Source: Cyathus striatus
Taxonomy: Eukaryota; Basidiomycota; Agaricomycetes; Agaricales; Nidulariaceae
Assembly: GCA_025738555.1 (NCBI GenBank)
Contig: JAOVFP010000017.1
Location: 806,001 to 870,000, forward strand
Direction of reading: 5' to 3'
Length of the DNA stretch: 64,000 nucleotides
Part shown: piece by piece, positions 38,029 through 50,704 of the stretch
Position numbering within the stretch: position 1 is the first letter of the stretch
Layout of the letters: every line of letters starts with the position of its first letter
Translations under genes and position numbers: made by a program
Notes under the pieces: generated by a model
Databases searched by the model: none
The model's input: only the letters and a program-made list of their open reading frames with translations
What the model was told of the DNA's origin: nothing

Positions 38029-38649
38029 TGGAGGTTTAATTTTGACTTACAAGCTTCAGTACTTATATAACACACAGATGTTTACCTACATTTTGAAACG
38101 TAGGGTCGTTGACGCGAGAGTTCAACCACCTTGACAGATGTTGTCGTTTACTTTTCGGTTGAGCAAAGTTCGCCCGAATTGAGACTTCAGCCAATAATAA
38201 AGTTTATTTTGTCTTATTTGCACCTCACGTGCTCACTTGACCATGTATGTATATCATATATGAAATGAGGCTCCTATCCCGGACCCTAAAACCATCTTCT
38301 CATATCGAGAAATCTCCTGAAATCTCCTATGTTTATGTCTCATATTTTTATTTGTCCCAAATAATATTCCACTTTTTCCTCCTATTATTTTATAGGAGGA
38401 TAGTTCGTGTGCCTGATTCGGAATCAGAATGGAGAAGGGTTGAATGCTTTCAGTATCTTCAGTTTCTTAAACAAGTCCTGAACCTCCCCAGTCTTCACCG
38501 TATAATGTAGCACAAAATAATGTCTAACCGTTTTCATTCTCCAGGTTACCTGAAGGTTACTTTAAAATCGAATGGAATTCAAATAGACATTGATAGTTGT
38601 GTAGTATTTACTATTTAGATTAAGAATGTAAATGGGGCACATAATAGCT
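38029..38649. other. spacer between tandem GMC genes
   Basis: No gene. It should hold the promoter of copy 2 (minus strand). A small hairpin (CCTCCTATT..ATAGGAGG near 38380-38402) is present. Confidence 0.45.
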
Positions 38650-41152
38650 CTACATCGCACCTTTAATCATATCGGCAGCCTAAACAAAGCGATTGATATC
38701 AGTAATCATAAGATATCGCAAAAAATAGCATGGTACATACCTTCTCTCCAATAGCATAGATAGTCGATGACTAAATATATAAATCAGAACCTTGCCCACT
38801 TGAATTAACAGATAACATACCAAATGGGAACTAATGGGCACCGGAATTATCGAAGCATCCACAACCCTCAAGTTCTGTATTCCATACACGCGCAACTGCG
38901 TGTCCACGACACCTCCAAGTTCCTGAGGCATCATGCCCAATGTTCCTGTTTCGTGGTTATCGCTTGCAACTACTCCCCTTAACCAAGTCTCCGAGTCAAC
39001 GCCTACGCCGGGCTCGAATTCGCCTTGGTAGATAGTATCCAATGGAGAAATATTAAGTGTCTTTCTTCCAAGATTGATACCTGCAACTTGAGACGCAGTA
39101 TCAAGCGGATGGGACCAGTAAGCTGGGTCGACGGCAGGTGCACTGAGTGGAGAAGAGCTGACGATATGCGTATGTCCACGGGATAATGGAGCATAAAGCA
39201 CTACATTGATCGTAGAAAAATTACGTTGGGGACGAGAGGCAAACAGTGTAGGACCCGAGTATCCTGGTTCTATGGTTAAAAACGTATCAGTCATGCTCTC
39301 CTGTTTATGTTTTCAAAGATGAATCTCACCGAAGTTCATTTCTAATACTCCTTCGGTATTTTGCTTATACAGATCCAGCACAGCTTTATGCTGTTCTATG
39401 ATGCCAATCGCAAGGTCAGAATTTCCGTTTGAGAATAGATTGGCGTAGTAAGTCAAGTTGTTCTCCGCCTGAGAGATCAATGATCCGAACGATGCAGGAT
39501 TGAAGATATGAGAAGGCGGTACGATCCCAAGCGTTCGAGGGGCGGCAGAAAGGAGACCTGTCACGAGATAATTATGAAAAAGAAGAAAAAGGCGAATCTT
39601 ACTTACCAGTACGATTAGTATTCCATAGTGCAAGCTGTGCAGCCATGAAATTCGGGTTGAGCAGTAGAGAGTCTTTCGTTAACCTATATTTGTATGTTTA
39701 CTAGATTGTAAGTCACAGAAAAGTACACTAACGTGATGTTGGTGAAGGCATTTGTCCAGCTGTGAACATGATCTGTCGCCGATGTTAAATTTGCCTTCGG
39801 GTATTCCAAGGATATAGAACCGTACCTGCGAGATTTTCCCCGACAGTCGACAGATTCAAAACAGGTGTTATCCCGGCTGCCTGAAGGATACTGTTGATAA
39901 CAATCAGTGTAAGCACGGGCACGTAACTGAAACTCAAAAGCATACGTTGCATTACCAACGCCGCTCAATTCCAAAATCTTGGGCGACCCGATGGTCCCGG
40001 CAGAAAGAATAACTTCTTTGGTCACGTTCGCAACAGCGGTCTGATTATTGATGATATACTCGACGCCAGTTGCTTTGAGAGGCGTCGAACCGGAATCCCA
40101 AATGATGCGTGTGACAACTGCACCCGTGAGCACGTCAAAATTCGGTTGAGAAGCAAATGGTGTGTAGTAGGCGCAGGCAGCGGAGCATCTGCACATTCCA
40201 CATTGCGATATCAGTAAGCCAACATCGCGTTCGGAGTGATAAAGATCCCAAACAGACCTAGTGTTATTCATCGCGTCCAACGAGTCCGGGAAACACCAGC
40301 ATTTCCTGCCGGATCACCATCAGCCAAGTCGCCGGATAACGCCAACCCCGAAGCATTCCTCCACAATTGAGACTGGATAAAGAAGTAATTAGGAAATCCA
40401 ACCTTTACTCGACCTGTTGCATTATCAAAGCCGTGAACATCAGGCTCGTACTGTGCTCCACTTGCAACCTGATATGGGTTCGGTGGAGTAAAAACCTCGG
40501 AACGCTGGAAGAATGGAAGGAGGGAAGACCAAGACCACGAAGAGTCATTATTCAGTCGACCCCAGGTATCATACTGAGCTTTTATCGCGCGAGGCTGTAC
40601 GAGTATATTAGGCAACTGATTCATGAAATTCGGAACTGAAAATACGTACGAATATCATGCTATTAACTTCAGGTATATTACAATTCAGTTCAACTAGCGG
40701 TGATTAATGAGTTCTATACTTACTGATTGTGCTCCCGCCGAGAGCCTTGCCAGCGTTTACGGTCAACACCCTGTTGTTTAAATTCTTCTGCGGTACGGTA
40801 TGATACGCCCAATTGAGTGTTGTAAACGATTGCCCTGTTCCTATTAGACCAGGGATATAGACCTGAAAGCTATTAGAGAGAAGCGTCGAAAGTGGATGTC
40901 GAAGATAGGTACTTCAGGAAGGTTTTCTGCATTCGGACCAGCTTCTAGGACGGCCACTGTAACTGATGCATCTTCGGCAAGACGACTTGCCACGGTGAGC
41001 CCTCTATACGATTCATGGTTAAGATGAATCCTGAGGGCAAAAAAACGATATGCGGACCCTGTTCCACCACCAATGACTACATAATTATAGGATTTCCCTT
41101 CACTGAGAACAATGAGAGTCGCTAAGAGAGATAAGTAGGTACGTGGAACCAT
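38650..41152 (-). pseudogene. secreted GMC oxidoreductase, copy 1, one-base frameshift
   Basis: Start at 41152 (MVPRTYLSLLATLIVLSEG, signal peptide), then the same exon pattern and motifs as copy 2: FAD loop, EAGPNAENLPE, SMIF..PRAIKAQYDTWG, SAGTIGSPKILELSGVG, DNHETGTLGMMP, VVDASIIPVPISSHL, ending AADMIKGAM at 38650. In the exon near 40285 this copy reads TCCCGG where copy 2 has TCCCCG, one C fewer, so the frame shifts and meets a TGA within a few codons. After that point the sequence continues in a good frame to the end. It is a very young pseudogene, or a miscalled base in an otherwise intact gene. All other exons are open. Confidence 0.85.
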
Positions 41153-41934
41153 CGCAAGCTGAATCCAACATACAAATTATCAGCTATTTTATAGCCAGGA
41201 TATGGTTACAAACATCTTGTGAAACGGAACGGGCGTTGACGGAAAGGGATAGGGCGGCGTTCAGAAATGCAACCCACTAGCATTTAAATTACAAACGTAT
41301 GAGAATTGATATAGATAAGTGCGGGTTATGCTATACGAGGATACGGAGCATACCTGGTACATGTGTGTTGGGCTGTGTGTTGGGCTCACAATTCCACCAA
41401 AGGAGCTACCGGCTCCTCGCAAGCTAGAAAGCGAATGAAACCAGCATGATGACCAAGATGTGGCAGAGATTTATACCACCATCAGCAATGCGTTCCCCCA
41501 CAATTACTGAAGGGAAGTAACTGAATGGACGATAGCCAAGCGCAACCCTAGAGACACCGACAAATGCAGATTAAAATACCACAGGAGACTGTCACTGAAG
41601 GGCCCATCCATAAGTGCTGAATAGTATAGAAGCTTGCATAGAATAGTCTCTGAGGTACTTTTTTGGAAAATTTCAGAAAAAAGCCTAGGAGAGTTGGAAG
41701 TAGAAATATGTTTTCAGGGAAGAAAAGAGGAATAGATGGCAAGACTCAAGAGGGCCGATTTCAGAGCAATCAGAGAATCGGAACCAGCAGTGGCGATCGG
41801 CACGTGAAGCCGTCGAAGCCGTCATTTTCCGATGTGCTTACATAAGTCTTCCCTTATGTAAGTTCAGAGATTGATCATACCATTGCCGAAGTTCAAGTGC
41901 CCAAAGGTGCCTAGATACTACGGCTTTATAGGTA
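41153..41934. other. intergenic, nothing recognised
   Basis: It holds the promoter side of the GMC copy 1 gene and no supported coding frame. A TIR element follows at 41935. Confidence 0.4.
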
Positions 41935-42585
41935 TTGGATAGCTTTCCACAGCGTTTAAAATCCTAGATTATATTTCTAAACTTAAGCGAGCGTCGTTCG
42001 GGAGAAAGTAGATTTATTTCTAAACCGTAACGCAAGACAGCATACATCGTAAATAGAAACTATAACGAGTACCCTGAGAAATGTTCCTGAGAACTCGATC
42101 TTATCGCGCCGTCTATGAAGAGTTTTATTCGACCTTCCCGAAGGTTTTACTAGTTCGTTATTGGGTAGGTGATATTGTACAGTACATGGAGCAACGATTT
42201 TGTAGGTCTCAATTGTCCTAGTCTAGATTCTGGAATAATTGTACTTATGTCTCAATGTAATTGGCTTAGTAGGTACGGGCCTCATTGATGCTTGATGTTT
42301 GAAAATTTAGCGTACGTTCAGAATAAGGTGTTGGAGGATTGAGAAAATTCAAACAATGCAGTCAGATGATGTTTATACAAAATGAAGAGCAGTTCACTTG
42401 AAGAGCAACCGTTGTTGAACATTGAGGAATGATATATATAAATCGAAGGGACATGATAACGAGCGCGCACAGAATCGGTTGACGTCGGATCTCGAAAAAC
42501 GTTTAGAAACGGTGTTTAGAACCTGTTTAGAACTAGAAGAGGGGGGGGGGTAGGCCTCTTCCAGATGCGCCACCTAGGATGGGGG

Positions 42586-43560
42586 TAGTGTTGCCACGGT
42601 TCGACTCGAAAACCGCGAACCGTACAAGTGGAACCGAAAAAAGTCGAGCCGAGTCGACAATGTTGACTTCCGGTTCTCACGACCTGACTTCCAGATGAGG
42701 TCGACTCGAAGTCGACTTAGTCGCTTTAAGTCGCACAGAAAGTCTCGTATACTGTACCATTTCGACCAACTGTTCGTTGATTTACGCTGTGACGACGATG
42801 AACAGTTGGACCCTCTGTTCAAGTGTCAGCGTGATGCGTGATGAACAGAGAAACTGTTCACCACTAAACAATTTGTAGCGAAATTTTTCACGAATAGCGA
42901 GGATTTATTATTATTATTTTAACCATCTTCTTGTACCTCTGTTCATGAAGTGCTGTGATGCGTGACGAAATGTATATGTGTTCGTGTTCACGATATCGTG
43001 TGACGCGTTACTGAACAGTTGGTCGAAATGGTACAGTATCAGCTTTCCAGTGCAGCCTACCTCGTACGGCGGCATGTTTTGCGTATCAAGTCAATATAGC
43101 GCACATTTTAATTGAGAGATAATTTCTACGTGATCTTAGCTTTAATTATGGTGTTTTAAGAATATTGTGTTATGAATCATATTTTTACTTTGGTAACTTA
43201 CTGGTAGGCGCCCGCTACCAAATGTACACACGCAATGTCAGCCCTGTGCGATAAACGCTTATATTCCTTCAACTTTCTCTGCAATAATTGTGACTTTAAA
43301 CATGAACTATATCACAAAAATCATTGTAAGTTTCTGCATACATGTATAAAATAGGATATATCATTTATATATTCTTTTAGAGTGAGTTTTACTAGTAAAA
43401 ATCTCAATAACACCTGATTTATATGTAAGTCGATGACTTAGTCGCAAGTCAAGTCGAGTGCATGACTCAGGCACAACTCGACTCGACCCTTCCGCTGTCA
43501 ACTTCATAAAACCGGTAAAAGTCAAACCAAGTGGAGTGAAGTCGAACCGTGGCAACACTA
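42586..43560. mobile_element. non-autonomous hAT element (MITE), 975 bp
   Basis: Inverted ends TAGTGTTGCCACGGTTCGAC are flanked by a perfect 8-base duplication GATGGGGG (42578-42585, 43561-43568), the hallmark of hAT transposons. It is rich in GTCGA(C/G)T subterminal repeats and encodes no transposase. It is inserted in the outer element at 41935-43685. Confidence 0.88.
42752..43036. mobile_element. MITE with CTGTAC ends, 285 bp
   Basis: Perfect 24-base inverted ends begin CTGTACCATTTCGACCAACT and are flanked by TA. It contains several internal CTGTTCA motifs in both orientations. It lies inside the hAT MITE, so it is the youngest of the three nested insertions. Confidence 0.85.
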
Positions 43561-43685
43561 GATGGGGGTGGTTTCAAGATCAGCTGTCAATGTGTACCGA
43601 TTCGGAAAACGGCATTTCGGCTCATCTCGCTTAAGACGTTTAGAAATTTAATCTGCGTTTCTAAACCCTGTGGAAAGCTATCCAT

Positions 43686-44131
43686 TACTAGTATAGTGAC
43701 CAGTTGAATTCCGGACCCGGTAAAGAGATATGTTATGTTAGCATTTGATATTTACATTCACAAATCACAGTCTTCCGTGAAGGAATTTATAATTTGGCTA
43801 TGTATAATACACCTTCCGAGAGAAGCACCTCTAGCGCTAAAAATAAGTTCATTTTCTCAGCTTTGTAGGCTTCTGTGAGCACGATAATCAATTCTTCGGC
43901 GCTCCTCGACATCAGTGAATGATGTGATTAAGTATATTTATATGCCCAATACCCATGCCACAGGAACAATTCAGTACCTGCACATGCGGTACGCTGATGC
44001 ATCAGATTGACAGAAAAACAAATATAAGTTCGTATACACATGAAGGTGAGAAATCATTTCTGATTACCGCCGGGAACTTGGGTTTCAAGGCGAGAGTACC
44101 AGTTGGTTGGCTGAGGTTGGGAGGCCGGATA
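43686..44131. other. spacer between TIR elements
   Basis: Nothing supported here. Confidence 0.35.
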
Positions 44132-44562
44132 CTGTTATTTACCGGCCGGTTGTACGCCGAATCTTAAATTTATTATAAAAGTACCGACATTACAATACGA
44201 ACCTAAAAAAATTGACAGACATAAGGTGTGATGTGTATACTATTTATTCCTCAAGTTTCACGGCAGTAGAACATATTTTGAAGAAGTGGTTTATGTTTTA
44301 CTGATTTTGATGTGCAATCCGGCATCACCACCCGGTCGCACAGCGTTACAATTTTGTGGGACCATCAAAATTCGATAAAACACACAAAATCTAACATTGC
44401 AACAGAACCACATATCTTGATGCCGACATAAATGCATAAAGTGATAGAATACACTTACAGCGACATATGTATCCAATTTCAATAAATGTTATTACAAGTT
44501 TAGCGGAGAAATGTGTTACTGTACAAGTGGCTAATGGCGTACAACCGGCCGGTAAATAACAG
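44132..44562. mobile_element. MITE with CTGTTATTTACC ends, 431 bp
   Basis: Perfect 27-base inverted repeats start CTGTTATTTACCGGCCGGTT and are flanked by TA on both sides (44130-44131, 44563-44564). No coding frame. The CTGT end and TA duplication link it to the elements at 42752 and 50705. Confidence 0.9.
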
Positions 44563-45202
44563 TATAGACTTTCGGTGGTGGTACCGAACGCGTTAGTCTT
44601 TGTACTTATGGTAAAGTTGTAACGGTAAAGCACGAGAAATATCATTTATTAAAGACTTCAGGTTATGAGACTTACATCGAGGAACATTTTTATATGAAGA
44701 ATTTGTGATTTTCAGCGAAAGGTATTTATCTGAGGCTTGAGCTCTGCATGGTTAGTATTTACTAGTTGTGGTGCCACAACGCTGAGCGCTGGTTGTGCGA
44801 GAAGTTGGAGAGGCTGAAAACCGTATCCATACTTTAAGTTATGGTGATGATTTTAAATATTCCTCAGGTAGGACACTGTTTAATAGAGTGCTATCACCTA
44901 GAATTACCAGTTATAACGCTCTCGTATTCTTTTCCGAACCAACTGAACGGCCCCAAAATTCCTATTGTGATACAAATATATGTATCATAAGCGAGCGAAG
45001 ACCAGAAACGGCGCTTAAGATGTCAAATCAGAGATACCGTATAAGCACCTTGTTACCGACTGGCTTACACCTGTCAATGTAATGTTCTATTTTTACTCTG
45101 GACTCACGTTAAGTTGAACCTTGGGCTTGACCAGATGACATCTAAGGATATATAGTACTAGACGCGACGAAAAATCCCCTAGTTTTAACCAAGCTTCAAC
45201 AA
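44563..45202. other. upstream region of the membrane-protein gene
   Basis: No supported gene. GGATATATAGTAC at about 45149 is a likely TATA box for the gene starting at 45203. Confidence 0.4.
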
Positions 45203-47011
45203 ATGGTTCAAACATCGTCTTACACTCCCCTTCTATCCAACGAAGAGTTACCACTGCAGACCCTTGATAAAAAGACTTTTACCATCAAGTCCCCGGATGC
45301 GCGCCTTGCTCCGCCTCAGGACTGGACATTTCTAACCCGATGGTTGGCATTCGTTACCTGCGAAGCCGGGTTCTTGTTCCTTGGAGCATACTGTCTATCG
45401 AGCCCATTGCTAGTACGCTTGCCACAATTCTTAGAAGATCAAGCTAAAGGCATATTTACCGTTCTTATGATTGGATGGCAAACGTTATGTGTATTGTTGA
45501 TAGGTCCCATTGTCACGAACATATTCAGTTCAGAATGGCACTTTCAGCTCCGAAGAACAGGCGCCGTCATTCCAAGGCAAACAGACAGGGTGTCTATACT
45601 CACGTCCGATCTCTTCGATCAAATTCGACATTTCTTTTCGTCCAGCAGCAGTCGTACATTTCGGATTGCACTCTCCCTTTCACTTGCCTTGCTCACTTTA
45701 AAAGGAACGGCCCCAGCGGCTATAAGCGTATCCACTGTACCTTTGCAATTTGAAATAGATATCCCCATCGCCGATCTGTCAGTGGGATCAGGCGTCGTGG
45801 AAGAAAACGATTATTTTGAATTTAGCCGCCCTCTAGTAATCCGACGCGCGGCTATTACTACACATATGGAGCAGTTGGAAAACACCCCATATAAATACAA
45901 GTCACCACCGAATATTATCGTTCCTGTACCTCTAAGGACAGAAGATAACTCGAATGTAGGAAATTTATCTGGGGGTCCGGTCACATACAGAAGTGACTTT
46001 GGGAAATTCAACTTCACTTGCGAATGGGCGGCTCCTGTGGGGGCAGACAATTTAGTTGATTTTGTTGGTAAAGAATGGGAGCTTTATCCAATTAATTCGA
46101 TCGTCACAGAGAACTTTACGACCGGTGAGATCATGCCACCAAGTTTATATTTGCGCGATGGCTCAGGACAATTCGCAGGAATATTCCCACTGTTTCCTAT
46201 AACTCGTGATGGTAATCAAACGGACTTTCAATCAACTATCGAGACCACAATATCGATATATATGTTCGCTGGTCGAAACTCCACGGTCGGGCCTGACAAC
46301 ATATTCGAAGGATTTAATCTCGACAATATCCCAACAAGCCAAACTGATCAAATATTCAATTTGACAGATCTATTATTTACAGCTGCCCCCTTGATATCAC
46401 TATTGGTTTGCGACCCACATTTTGAGCTCTCCACGGGAGATGTCACTCTTCACCCTGACGGGTCCTTAGAAGTTTCAAACACCACAGGTGTTCCCCTCGG
46501 AAACATGCAGCAAAATGTTACAAATTTTATGTTTTCCACAGGAATGATTGACGTAGTCACATACTCAGAATTGAGTGAGGCAATACAGTCATCCACACTC
46601 ACTTGGTTCATGAATGACATTGCCGCCACGGTCTTCACTTCAAATCCTTCGTTTGACCCCAATAAGCCTCCTTATATCACCACACTCCCATTGGATCAAA
46701 TTGAAAAGAATATTAACGCATACTTTGTCTCTGCCTCCAAAGCATTCACAGATGGATACAGATTTCACTCGAGCGTGGACGGGGAAAGCATTGTCCCCAT
46801 CGCATATTATAACAATATGACTGTCAAAGGAACCATAGAACTTCCATCAACAGCAGTTGTAACAAGCCGTCTCATTTATTATCTTACCGGCTTTGAAGTC
46901 GGTTTGGTTACTATCTTGACACCGTTTTTGTACCGAGGATGGAAACGAGGAAAAGCATATCCGTTCTCTTTTGATAGCTTATTGAGCGCAAAAATCCTGA
47001 AGGACTTGTAG
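45203..47011 (+). CDS. fungal multi-pass membrane protein with glycosylated outer domain
   Basis: A single 602-codon exon, unusual among the intron-rich neighbours. Three hydrophobic segments lie in the first third (about residues 47-68, 84-106 and 151-172) and one near the C-terminus (about 560-585, LTGFEVGLVTILTPFLY). Between them is a large hydrophilic domain with many N-glycosylation sequons (NLSG, NFTC, NFTT, NQTD, NSTV, NLTD, NTTG, NVTN, NMTV), which therefore probably faces outside the cell or a lumen. The N-terminal about 40 residues are cytosolic and Leu/Pro-rich. I have seen similar uncharacterised proteins in Agaricomycetes but can name no function. It is flanked by transposon remnants on both sides, yet has no stops. 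Confidence 0.8.
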   Translation: MVQTSSYTPLLSNEELPLQTLDKKTFTIKSPDARLAPPQDWTFLTRWLAFVTCEAGFLFLGAYCLSSPLLVRLPQFLEDQAKGIFTVLMIGWQTLCVLLIGPIVTNIFSSEWHFQLRRTGAVIPRQTDRVSILTSDLFDQIRHFFSSSSSRTFRIALSLSLALLTLKGTAPAAISVSTVPLQFEIDIPIADLSVGSGVVEENDYFEFSRPLVIRRAAITTHMEQLENTPYKYKSPPNIIVPVPLRTEDNSNVGNLSGGPVTYRSDFGKFNFTCEWAAPVGADNLVDFVGKEWELYPINSIVTENFTTGEIMPPSLYLRDGSGQFAGIFPLFPITRDGNQTDFQSTIETTISIYMFAGRNSTVGPDNIFEGFNLDNIPTSQTDQIFNLTDLLFTAAPLISLLVCDPHFELSTGDVTLHPDGSLEVSNTTGVPLGNMQQNVTNFMFSTGMIDVVTYSELSEAIQSSTLTWFMNDIAATVFTSNPSFDPNKPPYITTLPLDQIEKNINAYFVSASKAFTDGYRFHSSVDGESIVPIAYYNNMTVKGTIELPSTAVVTSRLIYYLTGFEVGLVTILTPFLYRGWKRGKAYPFSFDSLLSAKILKDL

Positions 47012-47566
47012 CTATATATACCTACTCGCCAATGTTTTTGTATGTACGTAAATAACTCAAATGCTACAGTACGGCATCTTAACTTACATCCTATCAATCG
47101 GAATTGGGAATGGGGATACAGCTCGTACAATGAGAATCATACTAGGAAACAAAAACGAAGCCATATGCGGTAACACCGCTAGCCTGTGCAAGCATGAAAA
47201 TTAGTCAAATGGACATTAGTCTTATGCAAAGTTGTTGGTGTTAGCACCCGTGGTTATGGTCATAGTCTTGAGGGTAGGAGCCGCGTGTTTAATATCAGAG
47301 AATCGAGATGATCATCAGAACTGGCGCTGATTACAATTACGGGAGTCCCCGCTATCTTAAATGGCATTGAATGGAGACTGAGCGCTGAGATATGTTATAA
47401 GGTCAACTGACATCGAAAGGGTACAAACGATGAAGCTTGAATATAATATTGCCTCAACTGCATGCTGAAATATACACTGGAACAATCAAACAAGAATTCT
47501 AATAGTTGTAATGATGTTAACTCTGGTTTTATATATGCACCGTGGGTCTAATTTACCCATTCGTGA
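47012..47566. other. intergenic, nothing recognised
   Basis: No coding frame with support and no repeat found. Confidence 0.35.
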
Positions 47567-48102
47567 ATGGTTACACATGATAATCATGTTCTACAATCGG
47601 AAATAAGTTTAATGATAGGTATGAGTCTATATGGATCTTCGGATATCACCATATTAACGAGTTCCAGCGCAGCGCCGAGAATAATTTGGGTTTGGAGGTC
47701 AGAAAGACTCATGGAAGCAACTTTAGATCAGGACCTGCGAGTACTATATAAGCGTACTGAGCTACATGATCGATACCTCGAGAACATGGATACCACCAGT
47801 CCGGAGTTTCGGATAGCTATCGTGCAGTTATTTTCCGCTGCCCAGTTAATGGACTATTTGACTGGTGCGTAGATTGACACTTTAAGCAACAGCTTAGTTT
47901 TAATGGAGTTCCAGTGGCTAGTGCAACACTAGTATTGTATGTAACTCCCAGAAATTTCACACATGTTTCTTCTCAAGAAATTCCAGCTTCGATTACCTCA
48001 TCTGCCTTTCAAGGGAGGTTGAATTACTATGGCGCAAGTCACTCACAAGAGCGCGGGGTCTCTATGTACGTACTTCAACGATGTATTTCTTTTGTAATAT
48101 AA
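47567..48102 (+). CDS. hypothetical two-exon frame, possibly a gene fragment
   Basis: An open frame from ATG 47567 can splice from 47864 (GTGCGT) to 47915 (TTCCAG) and continue to 48102, giving about 160 residues. The first exon has a helical, charged part (IIWVWRSERLMEATLDQDLRVLY) and the second looks like ordinary protein sequence. I recognise no domain. It may be the decayed C-terminal half of a membrane protein, or chance. No start context or promoter speaks strongly for it. Confidence 0.3.
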
Positions 48103-49250
48103 ATAACAGTTTCAATAGCTTGTGGTGAATAACTTAGATTATCTGTCTCGTAAATGTTGTTCTCCTCACTCACGTGTATAAAGACACGATATTTTACCCT
48201 TGCGTGCATGGGGTGAGTACGACGCTACACGTATTAGCTCAAAATTCTAATTTGGTGCATTAGATTCAACATATATGGTAGGCTCGTCAATATATATGAG
48301 ACTAATGGCTTAGCCACTCTTCTAGTACAGATAAGCTATGCAAAATCAAACTCTGTAAGTAGTAAACCAGATATCTAATGGATAGGGCACACATTTATAA
48401 CCTATTATAGCAGTATGTTTTATTCGTTAAGTCGGCATCTATTCTCATATTCCGATCGACAAAGATGTTATCGTAATGTGAGGGTAGTAATGTTTCTGAT
48501 TTAAATGAAGTAATGAAGACATCTAATCGTTTCATAACAGGCTCAAGCGAACCTTTCAACATTACTATTGGTTCTTACAGATACGGTGCTTGCCTATCGG
48601 TACGCCACTGGAAATTCATATAATTTACATAAAGTGCGAACTTCTAAATATGCACCATAGTGTATGGATTCTGTTCTCACTCAACACGGTCATCCTATGG
48701 CTATTAGGCGTCATATTAACTTGTGAGAACAATTTATGCAGTCCCAAATAATGGATACTAACAGTTGCCCAAGGTCAATTGGTCATTGTGTGAGTTATTG
48801 TAAGCCAAAATACAGTATCGATGAGGGCGCCTAATCACTTCAGGGCTACATTTGTGAATTTATACATGAATCAGTTTGGACATTTGAGTGAGCAGAAACA
48901 TACCACAGCTGATTATGTGCAATTACAAGAGCTAAATTGATTGTATAGGATTCCTGCAGCATGCGTAGGCGCTCTTTGTGAATCCATGGTTGCAAACCCT
49001 GATACCTAAGCATGTTAGGCCGACTCTTCATGGCTGCTACACCATCGGTATGCCGAGTGCGTAAAATTCATATGTATTAAATGCTTACCCAAGTTTTTGT
49101 GGGTGATATTGGGATGGTATTGTATTGTAATTCATTGAGCAGGACGGAGAATGACTGACTCAGAGAGGGAGAGGAGAGGGGGAGGGGGAAGGGGAGAGAC
49201 TGGTTGGGGAGTTGGTTTGTAGGGAGTGAGCAGATGAATTATTATCAACT
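48103..49250. other. AT-rich intergenic, nothing recognised
   Basis: No coding frames, no inverted repeats noticed. A purine-rich tract (GAGAGGGAGAGGAGAGGGGG) lies near 49160-49190. Confidence 0.35.
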
Positions 49251-49918
49251 TTTTTGAACTTTGTTAAAGTAGTGGTGTAAAGTGGCAAATACTGCGACAA
49301 TTTACAATTCTGATTGAGCTGCTCAAAAAGTTACAGCACTATTTTACATTTATTTATGACAATAAATGGACCACTGAGAATCACAACATCGAATCCTCGA
49401 TAATCAATTTAGAGGTGAGCAGACTGCAGCCCCAACCCTCAAGTGGGTAGACTATATTGCCTTGGATTGTTGAAGGTCGTAAATCTAAAGAAACTTGGGA
49501 GGTGGATGGGAGTACTAGCATTAGAGTAGACCTGGGGGTGTATTTATGATGCACCATCCACTTTTGACTGTTTTGAAGTATGTGGCGAGAGATGATGTAA
49601 GGTGGCGAATGCTGTGATGATTCTTAATTCTGATTGAGCTATGCAAAATGCTAGAAAGAAACGTACAAGACAATACATGGACAGGTAAGAATTGAACCTG
49701 CCATAATCAATTGAGAGAGGTCGACTGCAAGTAGGCTATATTGTCTTTTATATTGTAGGTGGTATTAGAATGGTTATTGTATCCTGTGATTAGTTCAATG
49801 ATTCTGATTGAACAGGGGAAAAATAGCCTTAATTAAAGATATACATGGTAATATGCACACCTGTGGAGAGTCAATCCCTACTTCCAACTCAGGAAGTGCT
49901 GCCCTGCGTCAGTGATAA

Positions 49919-50668
49919 CCTTGCTTGGCAGAGAAGGTAAGCATACACTGATGTGATGGTAATTATAGGGCATAAGGGTGTAATTAATTCAGAGTGTAAA
50001 AATACAATTATAGAGTTAGATATGGTACAGTACAAATGTGAATAAGTTATAATCAAACAATTCCCAATGTGATAGCAGACATCATGACCCCATCATGTAC
50101 AGGACTAAATCTCAATAACCTGTACATTGCATTATCGAGAAGCACAGGCTGTACATCAACTCGGCTACTTAGAGACTTTAACAACTCAATTTTCATGTGA
50201 GGGCACAACAGTGAACTTTTCGAAGAGGATGATCGACTGGAAGCAGCTGTGTTGTGAACATGGAACTGGTGGCAACATATGGAAACACTATCAAGCAATG
50301 CCAGAGGGATTCAGTAAAGGAGGTAAAGGAATTGACAAGACATGTAGCTGACTGAAAGGGAGGAGCAGTGACATTATGTTATAGAAAACATACAAACCAG
50401 TAGCAGTGTAATTTAAGGCAAATATGAAGCCCATTGTTGGAAAGGAATATCAGAACTAGCACCATACAGTGAAGGGAAACAAAAACTTACACCAATCTAT
50501 AGTGGCACACAGAAATGAAGAGAACACAGCAGGACAGAAGAAGGAGCAAATTTGAAAGGCAACAGATGCATTTGTTTGGCAAAAGCTACAGAAAAAGCAT
50601 CACACATCATGTCACACAATATGAAAATGGCCCTCAATTGTCAGGGAGAGAAACCTTGCCAAGCAAGG
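49919..50668. mobile_element. candidate PIF/Harbinger-like MITE, 750 bp
   Basis: Inverted 12-base ends CCTTGCTTGGCA are flanked by TAA on both sides (49916-49918, 50669-50671), matching the TWA duplication of PIF/Harbinger elements. No transposase. The short ends make this less certain than the other elements. Confidence 0.5.
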
Positions 50669-50704
50669 TAATCATTTGGAAGAAACTGAGTTGACTAACA
50701 GATA

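Larger units (their letters stand above)
41935..43685. mobile_element. outer TIR element with TA duplication
   Basis: The ends are long, imperfect inverted repeats (about 65 bases): (T/A)TGGATAGCTTTCCACAG followed by GTTTA..A, TTTCTAAAC and TTAAGCGAG. TA flanks both sides (41933-41934, 43686-43687). It has no coding capacity; without the nested hAT element it would be about 770 bp. The superfamily is uncertain; TA duplication suggests Tc1/mariner-like. Confidence 0.7.

Noticed and set aside
42559..42822. Minus-strand frame in the hAT MITE
   Set aside because: Frame produced by GTCGA-type subterminal repeats; no transposase motif.
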